64,000 nt of DNA from Pseudonocardia sp. 73-21 (GCF_001899645.1 NZ_MKVV01000062.1:7703-71702), one strand, 5' to 3'. Counted from the stretch's first letter, positions 52,370 through 61,368 are shown. A program made the numbers and translations. The notes: a model not told the origin generated them from the letters alone.

Positions 52370-53020
52370 ATGAGACAGCCGGCTGGACGGAGCGCGCGGC
52401 GCACCGGCGGGGAGCGCAAGCCCCGTGAGGAACGCTGGGTGGAGCTCATCGACGTCGCCACCCAGGTGTTCTACGAGAAGGGCTACGACGGCGCCTCCCT
52501 GCAGGACATCGCCGACCGGCTCGGCATGCTCAAGGGCAGCCTCTACTACTACATCCAGTCCAAGGAGGACCTGCTCTTCGACGTGATCAGCGCGGTCCAC
52601 AAGGAGGGGCTGGCGGTGGTCCGGGCCCGGGCCGAGGTGCCGGGCGGGCCTCTGGAGCGGCTGGAGAGCGTGATCGTCGGGCACGTCGAGCACACGTGCC
52701 GCAACCTCGTGCCCACCGCGGTGTTCCTGCACGAGCTCTCCTCGCTGCCCGAGGAGCGCCGCCGCGAGATCCTGGGCAGCGAGCACGCCTACCAGGGCGT
52801 GTTCCGCGACCTGATCGAGAAGGCCCAGGCCGAGGGGCTGGTGCGCGCCGACCTCGAGCCGCGGCTGGCCGCGCTGTCGGTGCTGGGCTCCACGAACTGG
52901 GTCTACCGCTGGTTTCGTCCGGGTGGGGCGTTCACGCCGGAGCAGATCGGCTCGGAGCTCGCCGAGATGTCGATCCGCGGCATCGCCACGGCCGAGGGCC
53001 TCGCCCAGCGCGGGGCGTGA
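52370..53020 (+). CDS. TetR/AcrR family regulator, candidate master repressor of the island
   Basis: A 216-residue TetR protein. The DNA-binding part is residues 20-70 (VELIDVATQVFYEKGYDGAS, LQDIADRLGMLKGSLYYYIQSKEDL). The C-terminal domain has the all-helical form of acyl-CoA-sensing TetR proteins such as KstR2-type regulators (EHAYQGVFRDLIEKAQAEGL, then SVLGSTNWVYRWFRPGG). Those respond to acyl-CoA intermediates, which fits the surrounding pathway. Its own start has the 16-bp palindrome related to the island's 20-bp box. The gene is convergent with the biotin-carboxylase gene. Control of the island is inferred from site similarity. Confidence 0.88.
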   Translation: MRQPAGRSARRTGGERKPREERWVELIDVATQVFYEKGYDGASLQDIADRLGMLKGSLYYYIQSKEDLLFDVISAVHKEGLAVVRARAEVPGGPLERLESVIVGHVEHTCRNLVPTAVFLHELSSLPEERRREILGSEHAYQGVFRDLIEKAQAEGLVRADLEPRLAALSVLGSTNWVYRWFRPGGAFTPEQIGSELAEMSIRGIATAEGLAQRGA

Positions 53021-53025
53021 GCCGG

Positions 53026-53105
53026 CGCCGCCCCGGCCCCGGAAGGGCGCTGCGGGGGCGGGTGATCGCGGTCCGCCGCACCGCACCGCCCTCGCCGGGG
53101 CGGCG
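53026..53105. terminator. Inverted repeat between converging genes
   Basis: CGCCGCCCCGGC at 53026-53037 is matched exactly by its reverse complement at 53094-53105, with a 56-base loop. It lies between the ends of the TetR and carboxylase genes, which transcribe toward each other, so it could end both transcripts. The long loop and high GC make chance pairing possible. Confidence 0.35.
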
Positions 53106-53123
53106 TCGTGCGCCGGACGCTGA

Positions 53124-54854
53124 TCACGGTTCCAGTGCCACCAGCGGTGCGCCCGCCGTGACGGAGGCGCCCGGTGCGACCAGCACGCGGGTGACCGTGC
53201 CGGCCACCCCGCTGCGGATCTCCATCTCCATCTTCATCGCCTCCAGCACCACGACGACGTCGCCGGCGGCGATCTCCTGGCCCACCTCGACCCGGACCGC
53301 GACGACGGCGGCGTCCATCGGGGCGACCGGGGGTCCGTCGCCGACGCGGCCGGGGACCGGCCCGGTGCCGGGCCTCGCCGGCCGGGTCGCGGCGGCCCCG
53401 TCCCCGGTCGTCGCCGGCGAACCGGCGCGGCCGGGGATCGCGATCTCCACCGGCCCCCGGTCGGTGGCGATCACGACGCGCCGTCCGGTTCGCCCGGCCA
53501 CGGGGGGTGCGGCGGGCGCGGGCCGGGCGGCGGGGTCGGGCCGCCAGTCGCGCTCCACCGATCCCGTGTCGTGCGTGCCGGCCACGAACGCGTCCGCGTC
53601 GAGCACGGTGCGCAGGTAGGGCGCCGTCGTCGGCACGCCCTCGACCCGCAGCTCACCGAGCGCCGCGACGAGCCGGCGGCGGGCGGTCTCGCGGTCGCCG
53701 CCGAGCGCGAGGACCTTGCCGACCATCGAGTCGTACTCGGCGGCGACGGCGTCCCCGGACGCGACGCCGACGTCGTTGCGGATCCCCGGCCCCTGCGGCA
53801 GCGTCAGCGCCGTGATCCGCCCGGGCGCGGGCCGGAAGCCCTCCCACGGGTCCTCGGCGGCGATCCGGGCCTCGATCGCGTGACCGGCCACCCGCACGTC
53901 GTCCTGCCCGAACGGCAGCGGCGCCCCGGCGGCCACCCGCAGCTGCGTGGCGACGACGTCGACGCCCGTGACCAGCTCCGTGACGCCGTGCTCCACCTGC
54001 AGGCGCGTGTTCATCTCCAGGAAGAAGAACTCGTCGGTGGCCGGCAGGACGAGGAACTCGACGGTGCCCGCCCCGACGTAGCCGACGCGCCGGGCGACGG
54101 TCAGGGCCGCGTCGGTCAGGGCCCGGCGCAGGGCGGGGGAGAGGCCGGCCGCGGGTGCCTCCTCGACGAGCTTCTGGTGGCGGCGCTGCACCGAGCAGTC
54201 GCGGTCGCCGAGGTGGACGACCGACCCGTGCGTGTCGCCGAGGACCTGCACCTCGACGTGGCGGGGCCGCTCCAGGTAGCGCTCGAGGTGCACCTCGTCC
54301 CGCCCGAACGCGGCCAGGGACTCGCGCCCGGCCGCGGCCAGCGCCTCGTCGAGCCCGTCGGGCGACGTCACGACGCGCATGCCGCGACCGCCGCCGCCGA
54401 ACGACGCCTTGACCACCAGCGGGTACCCGATGTCCGCGGCCGCCGCGACGTCGGTCGTGCCCGGGGGCACCGGCACCCCGCACTCCACCGCGACCGCCCG
54501 CGCGGCCACCTTGTCGCCCATCGTGGCGATGACCTGCGGCGACGGCCCGACGAACACCAGTCCCGCCCCGAGCACGGCCTCGGCGAAGCGTGCGTCCTCG
54601 CTCAGCAGCCCGTACCCGGGGTGCACGGCGTCGGCGCCCGAGGCCTTGGCCGCGCGCAGCACGGCGTCGATGTCCAGGTAGGACTCGCGGGCGGGCGCGG
54701 GGCCGATCCGGTGGGCCTCGTCGGCCGTGCGGACGTGCAGCGCTCCCGCGTCGGCGTCGCTGTACACGGCGACGCTGCGCAGGCCGAGCTCCCGGCAGGC
54801 GCGCACGATCCGCACGGCGATCTCACCGCGGTTCGCGACCAGTACCGTCCGCAC
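53124..54854 (-). CDS. Acyl-CoA carboxylase alpha subunit (biotin carboxylase + BCCP)
   Basis: A 576-residue subunit. The biotin carboxylase part has VLVANRGEIAVRIVRACREL, HPGYGLLSEDARFAEAV, the ATP-grasp loop VKASFGGGGRGMRVV, EVQVLGDTHGSVVHLGDRDC and FFLEMNTRLQVEHGVTE. The C-terminal biotin carrier has LEAMKMEMEI, with the biotinyl Lys at about 541. It makes carboxybiotin for the carboxyltransferase encoded divergently at 54967. The linker (about 440-505) is Pro/Ala rich and shorter than in methylcrotonyl-CoA carboxylases. The GTG at 54854 has AGGGG upstream. The operator box lies between the two genes. Confidence 0.93.
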   Translation of the reverse strand: MRTVLVANRGEIAVRIVRACRELGLRSVAVYSDADAGALHVRTADEAHRIGPAPARESYLDIDAVLRAAKASGADAVHPGYGLLSEDARFAEAVLGAGLVFVGPSPQVIATMGDKVAARAVAVECGVPVPPGTTDVAAAADIGYPLVVKASFGGGGRGMRVVTSPDGLDEALAAAGRESLAAFGRDEVHLERYLERPRHVEVQVLGDTHGSVVHLGDRDCSVQRRHQKLVEEAPAAGLSPALRRALTDAALTVARRVGYVGAGTVEFLVLPATDEFFFLEMNTRLQVEHGVTELVTGVDVVATQLRVAAGAPLPFGQDDVRVAGHAIEARIAAEDPWEGFRPAPGRITALTLPQGPGIRNDVGVASGDAVAAEYDSMVGKVLALGGDRETARRRLVAALGELRVEGVPTTAPYLRTVLDADAFVAGTHDTGSVERDWRPDPAARPAPAAPPVAGRTGRRVVIATDRGPVEIAIPGRAGSPATTGDGAAATRPARPGTGPVPGRVGDGPPVAPMDAAVVAVRVEVGQEIAAGDVVVVLEAMKMEMEIRSGVAGTVTRVLVAPGASVTAGAPLVALEP

Positions 54855-54888
54855 TCCACCACCCCTGTCCGGCTTGCTGCGTCCTGTC

Positions 54889-54908
54889 TACCAATCGACC
54901 GTCTGGTA
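54889..54908 (+). promoter_or_regulatory. 20-bp operator box between the carboxylase genes
   Basis: TACCAATCGACCGTCTGGTA has the best outer symmetry of the set (TACCA and TGGTA are exact reverse complements). It lies 35 bp from the alpha-subunit start (54854) and 59 bp from the carboxyltransferase start (54967), so both subunits could be controlled together. Confidence 0.72.
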
Positions 54909-54966
54909 GTCTAGCGTCCGTCGGCGAGACCCCGGACCCACCGGCACTGCACTTCCAGGAGGTCCC

Positions 54967-56499
54967 GTGACGGCAACCGACAGCATGACCGACCGGCTCG
55001 CCGTGTTGCGCGAGAAGCAGGCCGCCGCCCACGCGAGCGGCGGGCCCGAGGGCCTTCGCCGCCACCGCGAGTCGGGCCGCCTGCCCGTCCGTGAGCGCAT
55101 CGACCTGCTGCTCGACCCCGGATCCTGGTTCGAGATCGGCGCGCTCGCGCTGCCCGAGCTGCGCCGGGAGAAGCCCATCCCCGGCGACGCCGTGGTCACC
55201 GGTTTCGGCCTGCTCGACGGGCGGCGTGTCGGCGTCATCGGCATCGACGCGAGCGTCGTGGCCGGCACCACCGCGCCGATCAGCATGCGCAAGCAGGGCC
55301 GGCTCATCGAGCACGCCCAGCGCCACGGTTTCCCGCTCGTCCTGCTCTGCGACGCCGACGGCGGCCGGATGCCCGACGTCTCGGGCTGGCGGTTCTCGGG
55401 CCTGCCGCTGGACTTCACCACGTTCCTCAAGCCGCCGCCGGGCGCGCCGGTCGTGCCCCGGGTGGCCGCCGTGCTCGGCCCGAGCTACGGCGACTCCGCG
55501 CTGCACGCCTCCACCGCCCACTACGTCGTGATGCTGCGCAGCGCGTCGATCGCGCTGTCCGGGCCGTCGGTGGTGGAGCCGGCGATCGGCGAGAAGGTCA
55601 CCGACGACGAGCTCGGCGGGCCGGCCGCGGCCACCGAGGCGGGCAACGCGCACCTCGTGGTCGAGTCCGAGGCCGACGCCATGGACGCGATCGCGGCGTT
55701 CCTGTCCTACCTGCCGCAGAACTCGGCGCGGCCCGCGCCGATGGCGCCCCCGCTGCCGCCGGCGCGCGACCCGTCGGAGCTCGACGCGGTGGTGCCGCTC
55801 GGCGCCCGCGCCGGCTACGACATGCGCGACGTGTTCGCCTGCCTCGCCGACGAGGCCAGCATCCTGCCCTGGGCCGACGGGTGGGGCGCGAGCCTGCTGT
55901 GCGCGCTCGTCCGCATCGAGGGCCGGCCCGTCGGGCTGGTCGGCAACCAGCCGATCGTCCGGGCCGGAGCGCTGGACCCCGCCGCGCTGGCCAAGGAGCG
56001 GTCGTTCGTCGACCTCTGCGACACCTTCGGGCTGCCGCTGGTGTTCCTGCACGACGTGCCCGGGCTGATGATCGGCACCCAGGCCGAGCGGGGCGGCATC
56101 CTGCAGGGCTACGAGGCGCTGGTCTCCCGCATCGCCGAGGCGAGGGTCCCGAAGGTCGGCGTGGTGCTCCGCAAGGCCTACGGCGGCGGGCACTTCGCGA
56201 TGGGCGGGCGCCCGACCAGGCCGGACTTCCTCTACGCCTGGCCGTCGGCGGAGCTGGGCTTCATGGCCCCCGAGACGGGCATCCGCACCATCCACCGCCG
56301 GCGGCTGGAGAAGGTGCTGGCCGAGGAGGGGCCCGCGGTGCACGCGGCGCTGGTCGAGGAGCTCACGGCCGAGTGGATCAGCGAGGCCGAGCCGTGGGAG
56401 GCCGCCGCGCACCTGTCCCTGGACGACGTGATCGAGCCGTCCGCCACCCGGCACGTGATCGCGACGAGCATCGACATCGCGCTGGGAGGCCGGGAGTGA
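54967..56499 (+). CDS. Acyl-CoA carboxylase beta subunit (carboxyltransferase)
   Basis: A 510-residue carboxyltransferase with two crotonase-like halves. The N-terminal half has HRESGRLPVRERIDLLLDPGSW and the acyl-CoA site near VLLCDADGGRMPDVSG. The C-terminal half has LVFLHDVPGLMIGTQAERGG and KAYGGGHFAMGGRPTRPDF, with the glycine loops that hold carboxybiotin. It carboxylates an acyl-CoA or enoyl-CoA; propionyl-, methylcrotonyl- or geranyl-CoA are candidates and sequence alone does not decide. AGGAGG precedes the GTG. It heads an operon of crotonase, SnoaL-like protein, P450, ferredoxin and OYE, all overlapping or a few bases apart. Confidence 0.9.
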   Translation: MTATDSMTDRLAVLREKQAAAHASGGPEGLRRHRESGRLPVRERIDLLLDPGSWFEIGALALPELRREKPIPGDAVVTGFGLLDGRRVGVIGIDASVVAGTTAPISMRKQGRLIEHAQRHGFPLVLLCDADGGRMPDVSGWRFSGLPLDFTTFLKPPPGAPVVPRVAAVLGPSYGDSALHASTAHYVVMLRSASIALSGPSVVEPAIGEKVTDDELGGPAAATEAGNAHLVVESEADAMDAIAAFLSYLPQNSARPAPMAPPLPPARDPSELDAVVPLGARAGYDMRDVFACLADEASILPWADGWGASLLCALVRIEGRPVGLVGNQPIVRAGALDPAALAKERSFVDLCDTFGLPLVFLHDVPGLMIGTQAERGGILQGYEALVSRIAEARVPKVGVVLRKAYGGGHFAMGGRPTRPDFLYAWPSAELGFMAPETGIRTIHRRRLEKVLAEEGPAVHAALVEELTAEWISEAEPWEAAAHLSLDDVIEPSATRHVIATSIDIALGGRE

Positions 56500-57260
56500 A
56501 CCTGCGCATCGAGGAGGAGAAGGGCGTCGCCGTCCTCACCATCGACGACCCGGCCCGCCTCAACGCGATGGGCGCCACGTTCTGGCCCGAGCTGCGCGGG
56601 GCCCTGGCCACGCTGGAGGCCGACGGCACCACCCGCGCGGTGATCATCACCGGCGCCGGGGAGAAGGCGTTCTCCGCGGGCGGCGACATCGCGAGCTTCG
56701 CCGCGCTCACCGACGTCACGTCCAAGCGTGCGTTCCAGCAGGACTGCATGCGCACGTTCGCCGCGGTCGAGGAGAGCCCGCTCCCGGTGATCGCGGCCGT
56801 CAACGGTTACGCGATGGGCGGCGGCTGCGAGCTGACGATGGCCTGCGACATCGTGGTGGCCGCCGACACCGCCGTGTTCGGGATGCCCGAGACGGCGGTC
56901 GGCCTCGTCCCGGGGTTCGGGGTGCTGCGCGCGCCGTCGGTGATCGGCCGGCACTGGACCAAGCTCATGATGTTCACCGGCGAGCGGGTGGACGCCGACA
57001 CCGCCCTGCGGATCGGGCTGGTGCAGAAGGTGGTGCCCGCCGCCGACCTCATGGCCACCGCCCGGGGGCTGGCCGAGCGGATCGCCGCCGCCGCGCCGCT
57101 GGCCGTGGCCACCGGGAAGAACCTGGTGAACGCGCGGGTCGAGCGGGGCGAGTTCGACCACTCGACGGCCGCGCTCACCACGCTGCACGCCACCGCCGAC
57201 GCCGCGGAGGGCATCGCGGCGTTCGTCGGGAAGCGGCCACCGGTCTTCGAGGGGCGCTGA
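56496..57260 (+). CDS. Enoyl-CoA hydratase/isomerase family protein
   Basis: A 254-residue crotonase. The oxyanion segments are AFSAGGDIASFAAL and NGYAMGGGCELTMACDIVVA; the second catalytic stretch MPETAVGLVPGFGVLRAPSVIG has Glu at the first position and Gly-Phe-Gly where hydratases have a second Glu or Gly-Gly. That single-Glu pattern fits isomerases or decarboxylases as well as hydratases. It sits directly behind the carboxyltransferase (GTGA overlap), so it could hydrate the carboxylated enoyl-CoA, as the crotonase does in leucine and Atu-type terpene pathways; this is inference. Confidence 0.88.
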   Translation: MNLRIEEEKGVAVLTIDDPARLNAMGATFWPELRGALATLEADGTTRAVIITGAGEKAFSAGGDIASFAALTDVTSKRAFQQDCMRTFAAVEESPLPVIAAVNGYAMGGGCELTMACDIVVAADTAVFGMPETAVGLVPGFGVLRAPSVIGRHWTKLMMFTGERVDADTALRIGLVQKVVPAADLMATARGLAERIAAAAPLAVATGKNLVNARVERGEFDHSTAALTTLHATADAAEGIAAFVGKRPPVFEGR

Positions 57261-58069
57261 TGGAGCCCTGCTCGGCGGATCCCTTCGTCGCCCTCATGCG
57301 CCGCTACGTCAACGACTACACCAACCGCCACGACACGAGCGTGTGCGCCGGGATCATGGAGCCCGGCTACGTGCTCCGCATGGGGCCGCACCTCGTCGAC
57401 GGCCGGGACGAGGTCTACATCCCGGCCGCGCGCAAGCAGTTCGAGCAGTTCCCCGGCCTGTGCCTGACGGTGCACGAGATCGTCACCGACGGCGAGCGGC
57501 TGGCGATGCGCTTCTCCGAGCACGGCCGCTCGGTGCGCCACGACGGGCGCGGCGCCGCCTGGTGCGGGCTCGGGCTCTACCGCTGGAACGGGCGGAAGCT
57601 GGTGGAGAACTTCGTGGAGCAGGACTACCTGGCCCGCCGCCGCCAGCTCGCCTCCGGCGTGCCCGCCGCGGTCGGCGCGCCCGCGCTGGCGCCGTGGGAC
57701 ACCCGGGCCGAGCCACCGGACCCCGGCGCGGAGTCCGTCGTGCGGCAGTGGATCGACGCGGGCCTCACCGGCCCCGGCGTGACGTGCGACGACGGCGACG
57801 CCACACCGCTCCTCGACGACGCCACGTCCGACGTCGACGCCCTGTTCTCGGCGGGCCGGCACGTGGCCTTCCGGCTGACGCGGCACGGCCGCTACGCGGG
57901 CGGCCTCGGCGCCGACGCCGGCATCGACGACGCCGCGCTCACGGGAGCGGCCGCCACCCTGCACCTCGTCGGGCTCGTCTCCGTCGACGACGGGCGCGTC
58001 AGCGGGGGACACGTCGTGCGGGACCGGCTCGGTCTCGCCCGCTCCGTCTCGGCCGGGAGCAGGGTATGA
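57260..58069 (+). CDS. SnoaL-like / NTF2-fold protein with extra C-terminal domain
   Basis: A 269-residue protein. The first 130 residues are SnoaL-like (VALMRRYVNDYTNRHDTSVC, EPGYVLRMGPHLVDGRDEVYI, then WCGLGLYRWNGRKLVENFVEQDYLARR). The second half (about 150-269) is less familiar: it has WIDAGLTGPGVTCDDGDATP and VAFRLTRHGRYAGGLG, which could be a diverged second SnoaL module. The ATG shares a base with the crotonase stop (TGATG), and the P450 start overlaps its own stop (ATGA). A role as isomerase or carrier for the P450 substrate is possible. Confidence 0.75.
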   Translation: MEPCSADPFVALMRRYVNDYTNRHDTSVCAGIMEPGYVLRMGPHLVDGRDEVYIPAARKQFEQFPGLCLTVHEIVTDGERLAMRFSEHGRSVRHDGRGAAWCGLGLYRWNGRKLVENFVEQDYLARRRQLASGVPAAVGAPALAPWDTRAEPPDPGAESVVRQWIDAGLTGPGVTCDDGDATPLLDDATSDVDALFSAGRHVAFRLTRHGRYAGGLGADAGIDDAALTGAAATLHLVGLVSVDDGRVSGGHVVRDRLGLARSVSAGSRV

Positions 58070-59274
58070 CCGCGGATCTGCTGACCCCGTCGGCGAGCGC
58101 CGACCCCTACGCGCTGTTCGCCACCCTGCGCGCCGAGGACCCGGTGCACTGGAGCGACGCCCACCGGGCCTGGCTGCTCACCCGTTACGACGACGTCTCC
58201 GCGGCGTTCCAGAACAAGGCGTTCTCCAACGACCGGGTACGCCCGGTGCTGGCCCGCAGGCAGGCGAGCGGCGAGCCCACCGCGGCCGACCGGGTCCTGG
58301 GGCTGCTGAGCGGCTGGATGGTCGTCAACGACCCGCCCGTGCACACGCGGCTGCGCAAGCTCGCGGCCGGCGCGTTCAAGGGCCAGCGGATCGCGGCGAT
58401 GGGGGAGCAGATCAGCGCCATCGTCGACGAGCACCTCGACGCGTTCCTGGCCGGCTCCGGGCCGCAGGACCTCGTCTCGGAGGTCGCGTACCCGTTGCCC
58501 GCCACCGTGATAGCCACGATGCTGGGCGCGCCGGCGGGTGACCGCGACCGGTTCCGGGACTGGTCCGACGAGCTCGCCCTGGTGGCGTTCGGCACCGGCG
58601 GGGCGGCGCGGGCGGAGCGGCACGAGCGGGCGCTGCGCGGGCTGCAGGAGATGGACGCCTACTTCCGCGAGCTCGTCGCGCGGCGCCGGGCCGAGCCGGG
58701 GGAGGACATGCTCTCGGCGCTCATGGCCCGCGAGGACGAGGACCGGCTGACCGACGACGAGCTCGTCGCCATGTGCGCGTTGCTGCTGTTCGCGGGCCAC
58801 GAGACCACCACGAACTCCATCGCCAACGCCACCCTCGCGCTGCTGCGCCATCCCGAACAGCTCGCCCGGCTGCGCGCCGACCCGGAGCTGCTCGCCCCCG
58901 CCGTCGAGGAGCTCCTGCGCTTCGACGGACCGATCAAGGTGCTCAACCGCTGGGTCGTGGCCGACACGGTGCTGGGCGGCCGGACGATCCGGGCCGGGCA
59001 GCGCGTGCACCTCGTGCTGGCCTCGGCCAACCGCGACCCCGCGAAGTTCGCCGACCCCGACGTGCTCGACCTCGCCCGCAGCCCCAACCCGCACATCGCG
59101 TTCGGCAAGGGCATCCACGCGTGCATCGGCGCCCAGCTCGCCCGGATGGAGACCCGCGTCGCGGTGGGCCGCATCGTCGAGCGCCTCCCCGGCCTCTCGC
59201 TGGAGCAGGAGCCGGTGTGGAAGGACGCGCTCGCGTCCCGGTCGATGGAGACGCTGGTGGTGAGGCACTCGTGA
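58066..59274 (+). CDS. Cytochrome P450
   Basis: A 402-residue soluble P450. The I helix is LLFAGHETTTNSIANATLAL, the ExxR segment is VEELLRFDGPIKVLNRW, and the heme loop FGKGIHACIGAQLARME carries the Cys ligand. ATGA overlap with the SnoaL-like gene and a [3Fe-4S] ferredoxin gene ten bases downstream give a functional pair in which the ferredoxin delivers electrons. It differs from the P450 at 48054 and belongs to another subfamily, so the island hydroxylates at two places or acts on two intermediates. Confidence 0.93.
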   Translation: MTADLLTPSASADPYALFATLRAEDPVHWSDAHRAWLLTRYDDVSAAFQNKAFSNDRVRPVLARRQASGEPTAADRVLGLLSGWMVVNDPPVHTRLRKLAAGAFKGQRIAAMGEQISAIVDEHLDAFLAGSGPQDLVSEVAYPLPATVIATMLGAPAGDRDRFRDWSDELALVAFGTGGAARAERHERALRGLQEMDAYFRELVARRRAEPGEDMLSALMAREDEDRLTDDELVAMCALLLFAGHETTTNSIANATLALLRHPEQLARLRADPELLAPAVEELLRFDGPIKVLNRWVVADTVLGGRTIRAGQRVHLVLASANRDPAKFADPDVLDLARSPNPHIAFGKGIHACIGAQLARMETRVAVGRIVERLPGLSLEQEPVWKDALASRSMETLVVRHS

Positions 59275-59284
59275 GGATGTCAGT

Positions 59285-59476
59285 ATGAGAATCACCGTCG
59301 ACAGCACGGTGTGCGAGGCACACGGACAGTGCGGTGTCGTGGACATGGACCTCTTCCCCCTCGACGACGACGGCTACTCCGCCGTCGGCCCGGACGCCGA
59401 GGTGCCCGCGGGCGAGGAGGACACGGCGCTGTTGGGGATCGCGGCGTGCCCGGTGCGGGCCCTGAGGGTGCTGTGA
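59285..59476 (+). CDS. [3Fe-4S] ferredoxin
   Basis: A 63-residue acidic ferredoxin. Three cysteines (10, 16 and 55; CEAHGQC and AACPVRAL) and a His at the fourth position (13) give the [3Fe-4S] pattern typical of P450 partners in actinobacteria. It lies directly after the P450 gene and overlaps the OYE-type gene (GTGA). It should carry one electron at a time to the P450. No separate ferredoxin reductase is in this operon; FprB at 12179 or the flavoprotein downstream may reduce it. Confidence 0.92.
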   Translation: MRITVDSTVCEAHGQCGVVDMDLFPLDDDGYSAVGPDAEVPAGEEDTALLGIAACPVRALRVL

Positions 59477-61368
59477 GCCGCTCGCTGTTCGACCCCGTCC
59501 GCCTCGGGCCGCTCACGCTGAGGAACCGCCTCGTCATGGCCCCGATGGGCACCTGCCTGGACAACGGCGGCCACATCACCGACGACACCGTCGCCTACTA
59601 CGTCCGCCGGGCGCAGGGCGGCGTCGGCACGATCACCGTGGAGGGCTGCCTGGTCTCGCCCGACACCGTGGGGCCCGAGCCGCGGATCTGCGCCGACGAG
59701 TACCTGCCCGGGCTCCGGACGCTCGTCGGGGCGCTGGCCCCGTACGACGTGACGGTCGGCGTCCAGCTCATGCACCCGGGCCGGCAGGTCGTCGAGGGGC
59801 CGTCGGTGGCGCCGTCGCCGGTGCCGCTCAACTCCGTCTCGCCCGTCCCGCACGAGCTGACCGCCGCCGAGATCGCCGTGATCGTCGCGCAGTACGCCCG
59901 GGCCGCGCGGTACGCCCGTGAGGCCGGGTTCGCGTTCGTCGAGGTGCACGGCGCCCACGGCTACCTGCCGTCGAACTTCCTGTCGCCGCAGCACAACCAC
60001 CGCACCGACGCCTACGGCGGCCCGGTGGAGAACCGGGCGCGGTTCTCCGTGGAGGTGGCCCGCGCGATCGTCGCCGCGGTGGACCTGCCGCTGGTCTGGC
60101 GGCTCAACGGCACCGACGCCGAGCCCGGCGGGTTCGGCCTCGACGACGCCGTCACCACCGCCCGGATGATGCAGGACGCCGGCGCCGCGGCCATCAGCGT
60201 CACCTCGGGCACCTGGCTGACGCTGCAGGAGACGCTCGCCCCGATGTCGGTGCCGCGCGGGCACATGCGGGCGCTCGCCGCCGCGGTCACGGCCGCCGTC
60301 GACGTGCCGGTGATGGCGGTCGGCCGTCTCGACGACCCGGCGGTGGCCGCGGAGGTGGTCGAGAAGGAGGAGGCCGACCTCATTCTGCTGGGCCGCGGCC
60401 TCATCGCGGAGCCGGACTGGCCGCTGCTCGTGCGCGACGGCCGCCTCGACGAGCTCCGCCCCTGCATCGCCTGCAACGCGTGCGTCGACCTCGTCGGGCG
60501 GGGGGAGCGGGCGCGGTGCTCGGTGAACCCCGAGGTGGGGCGCGAGCGCACCTGGGAGATCGTCCCGGCGCCGACCCCGCGCCGGGTGATGGTGGTGGGG
60601 TCCGGGCCCGCCGGCCTCGAGGCCGCGCGGGTGGCCCGGCTGCGGGGCCACGAGGTCTCCCTGTGGGAACGCGACGCGGAGCTCGGCGGCAAGCTGGAAG
60701 TTGCGGGGCTGGCCCCCAGCAAGCACGAGGTGCTGCGCTTGCGCGCCCACCAGGCGCAGCGGCTGGCCGCCGTCGGCGTGGAGATCCACACGTCGTCGCC
60801 GGTGTCGGCGGAGACGGTGGCGGCGGTGGCGCCGGACGTGGTCGTCGTCGCCACCGGGGCCACGTCGCTGGTGCCGCCGATCCCCGGCATCGACGGCCCG
60901 ACCGTGCACGACGCCCAGGCGCTGCTGCGCGGGGAGATCGCGGTTCCCGCGGGGGCGCGCGTCGTGGTGGTCGGCGGCAGCGCCACCGGCTGCGAGACCG
61001 CCGAGCTCCTCGCGTCCCGCGGCGCGGAGGTCACGGTCGTCGAGATGCAGCGCTCGGTCGGCCGCGGCATCGAGGCGATCACCCGGCGCCAGATCGTCCG
61101 CACCCTCAAGCGGGAGGGCGTGCGCATCCGCACCGGGGCCACGGTGGTCGGGATCGAGCCGGGGTGGGTGCACTGGCGGGAGGGCGACGGTACCGAGCGC
61201 GCGGTCGAGGCCGACCTGGTGGCGCTGGCGATCGGCTGGCGCCCGACGGGAGCCGCCTTCGCCGGGAGCCTGGGCGCGGTCGAGGTCCGCGTCCTCGGCG
61301 ACGCCGACGCGCCCGGCGACTTCGTCCGCGCCGTCAACGCCGGCGCGGACGCCGGGCTCGCGGTCTGA
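59473..61368 (+). CDS. OYE-type iron-sulfur flavoprotein (2,4-dienoyl-CoA reductase-like)
   Basis: A 631-residue three-module enzyme. The N-terminal FMN barrel (about 1-330) has LFDPVRLGPLTLRNRLVMAP, VEVHGAHGYLPSNFLSPQ and ILLGRGLIAEPDW. A [4Fe-4S] cluster site follows in CIACNACVDLVGRGERARC. The C-terminal half binds FAD and NAD(P) (MVVGSGPAGLEAARVARLRG and VVVVGGSATGCETAELLASRG). This is the plan of FadH, bile-acid enone reductases and related enzymes. It reduces an activated C=C bond. The GTG overlaps the ferredoxin stop, which ties it to the P450 operon. Confidence 0.93.
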   Translation: MSRSLFDPVRLGPLTLRNRLVMAPMGTCLDNGGHITDDTVAYYVRRAQGGVGTITVEGCLVSPDTVGPEPRICADEYLPGLRTLVGALAPYDVTVGVQLMHPGRQVVEGPSVAPSPVPLNSVSPVPHELTAAEIAVIVAQYARAARYAREAGFAFVEVHGAHGYLPSNFLSPQHNHRTDAYGGPVENRARFSVEVARAIVAAVDLPLVWRLNGTDAEPGGFGLDDAVTTARMMQDAGAAAISVTSGTWLTLQETLAPMSVPRGHMRALAAAVTAAVDVPVMAVGRLDDPAVAAEVVEKEEADLILLGRGLIAEPDWPLLVRDGRLDELRPCIACNACVDLVGRGERARCSVNPEVGRERTWEIVPAPTPRRVMVVGSGPAGLEAARVARLRGHEVSLWERDAELGGKLEVAGLAPSKHEVLRLRAHQAQRLAAVGVEIHTSSPVSAETVAAVAPDVVVVATGATSLVPPIPGIDGPTVHDAQALLRGEIAVPAGARVVVVGGSATGCETAELLASRGAEVTVVEMQRSVGRGIEAITRRQIVRTLKREGVRIRTGATVVGIEPGWVHWREGDGTERAVEADLVALAIGWRPTGAAFAGSLGAVEVRVLGDADAPGDFVRAVNAGADAGLAV

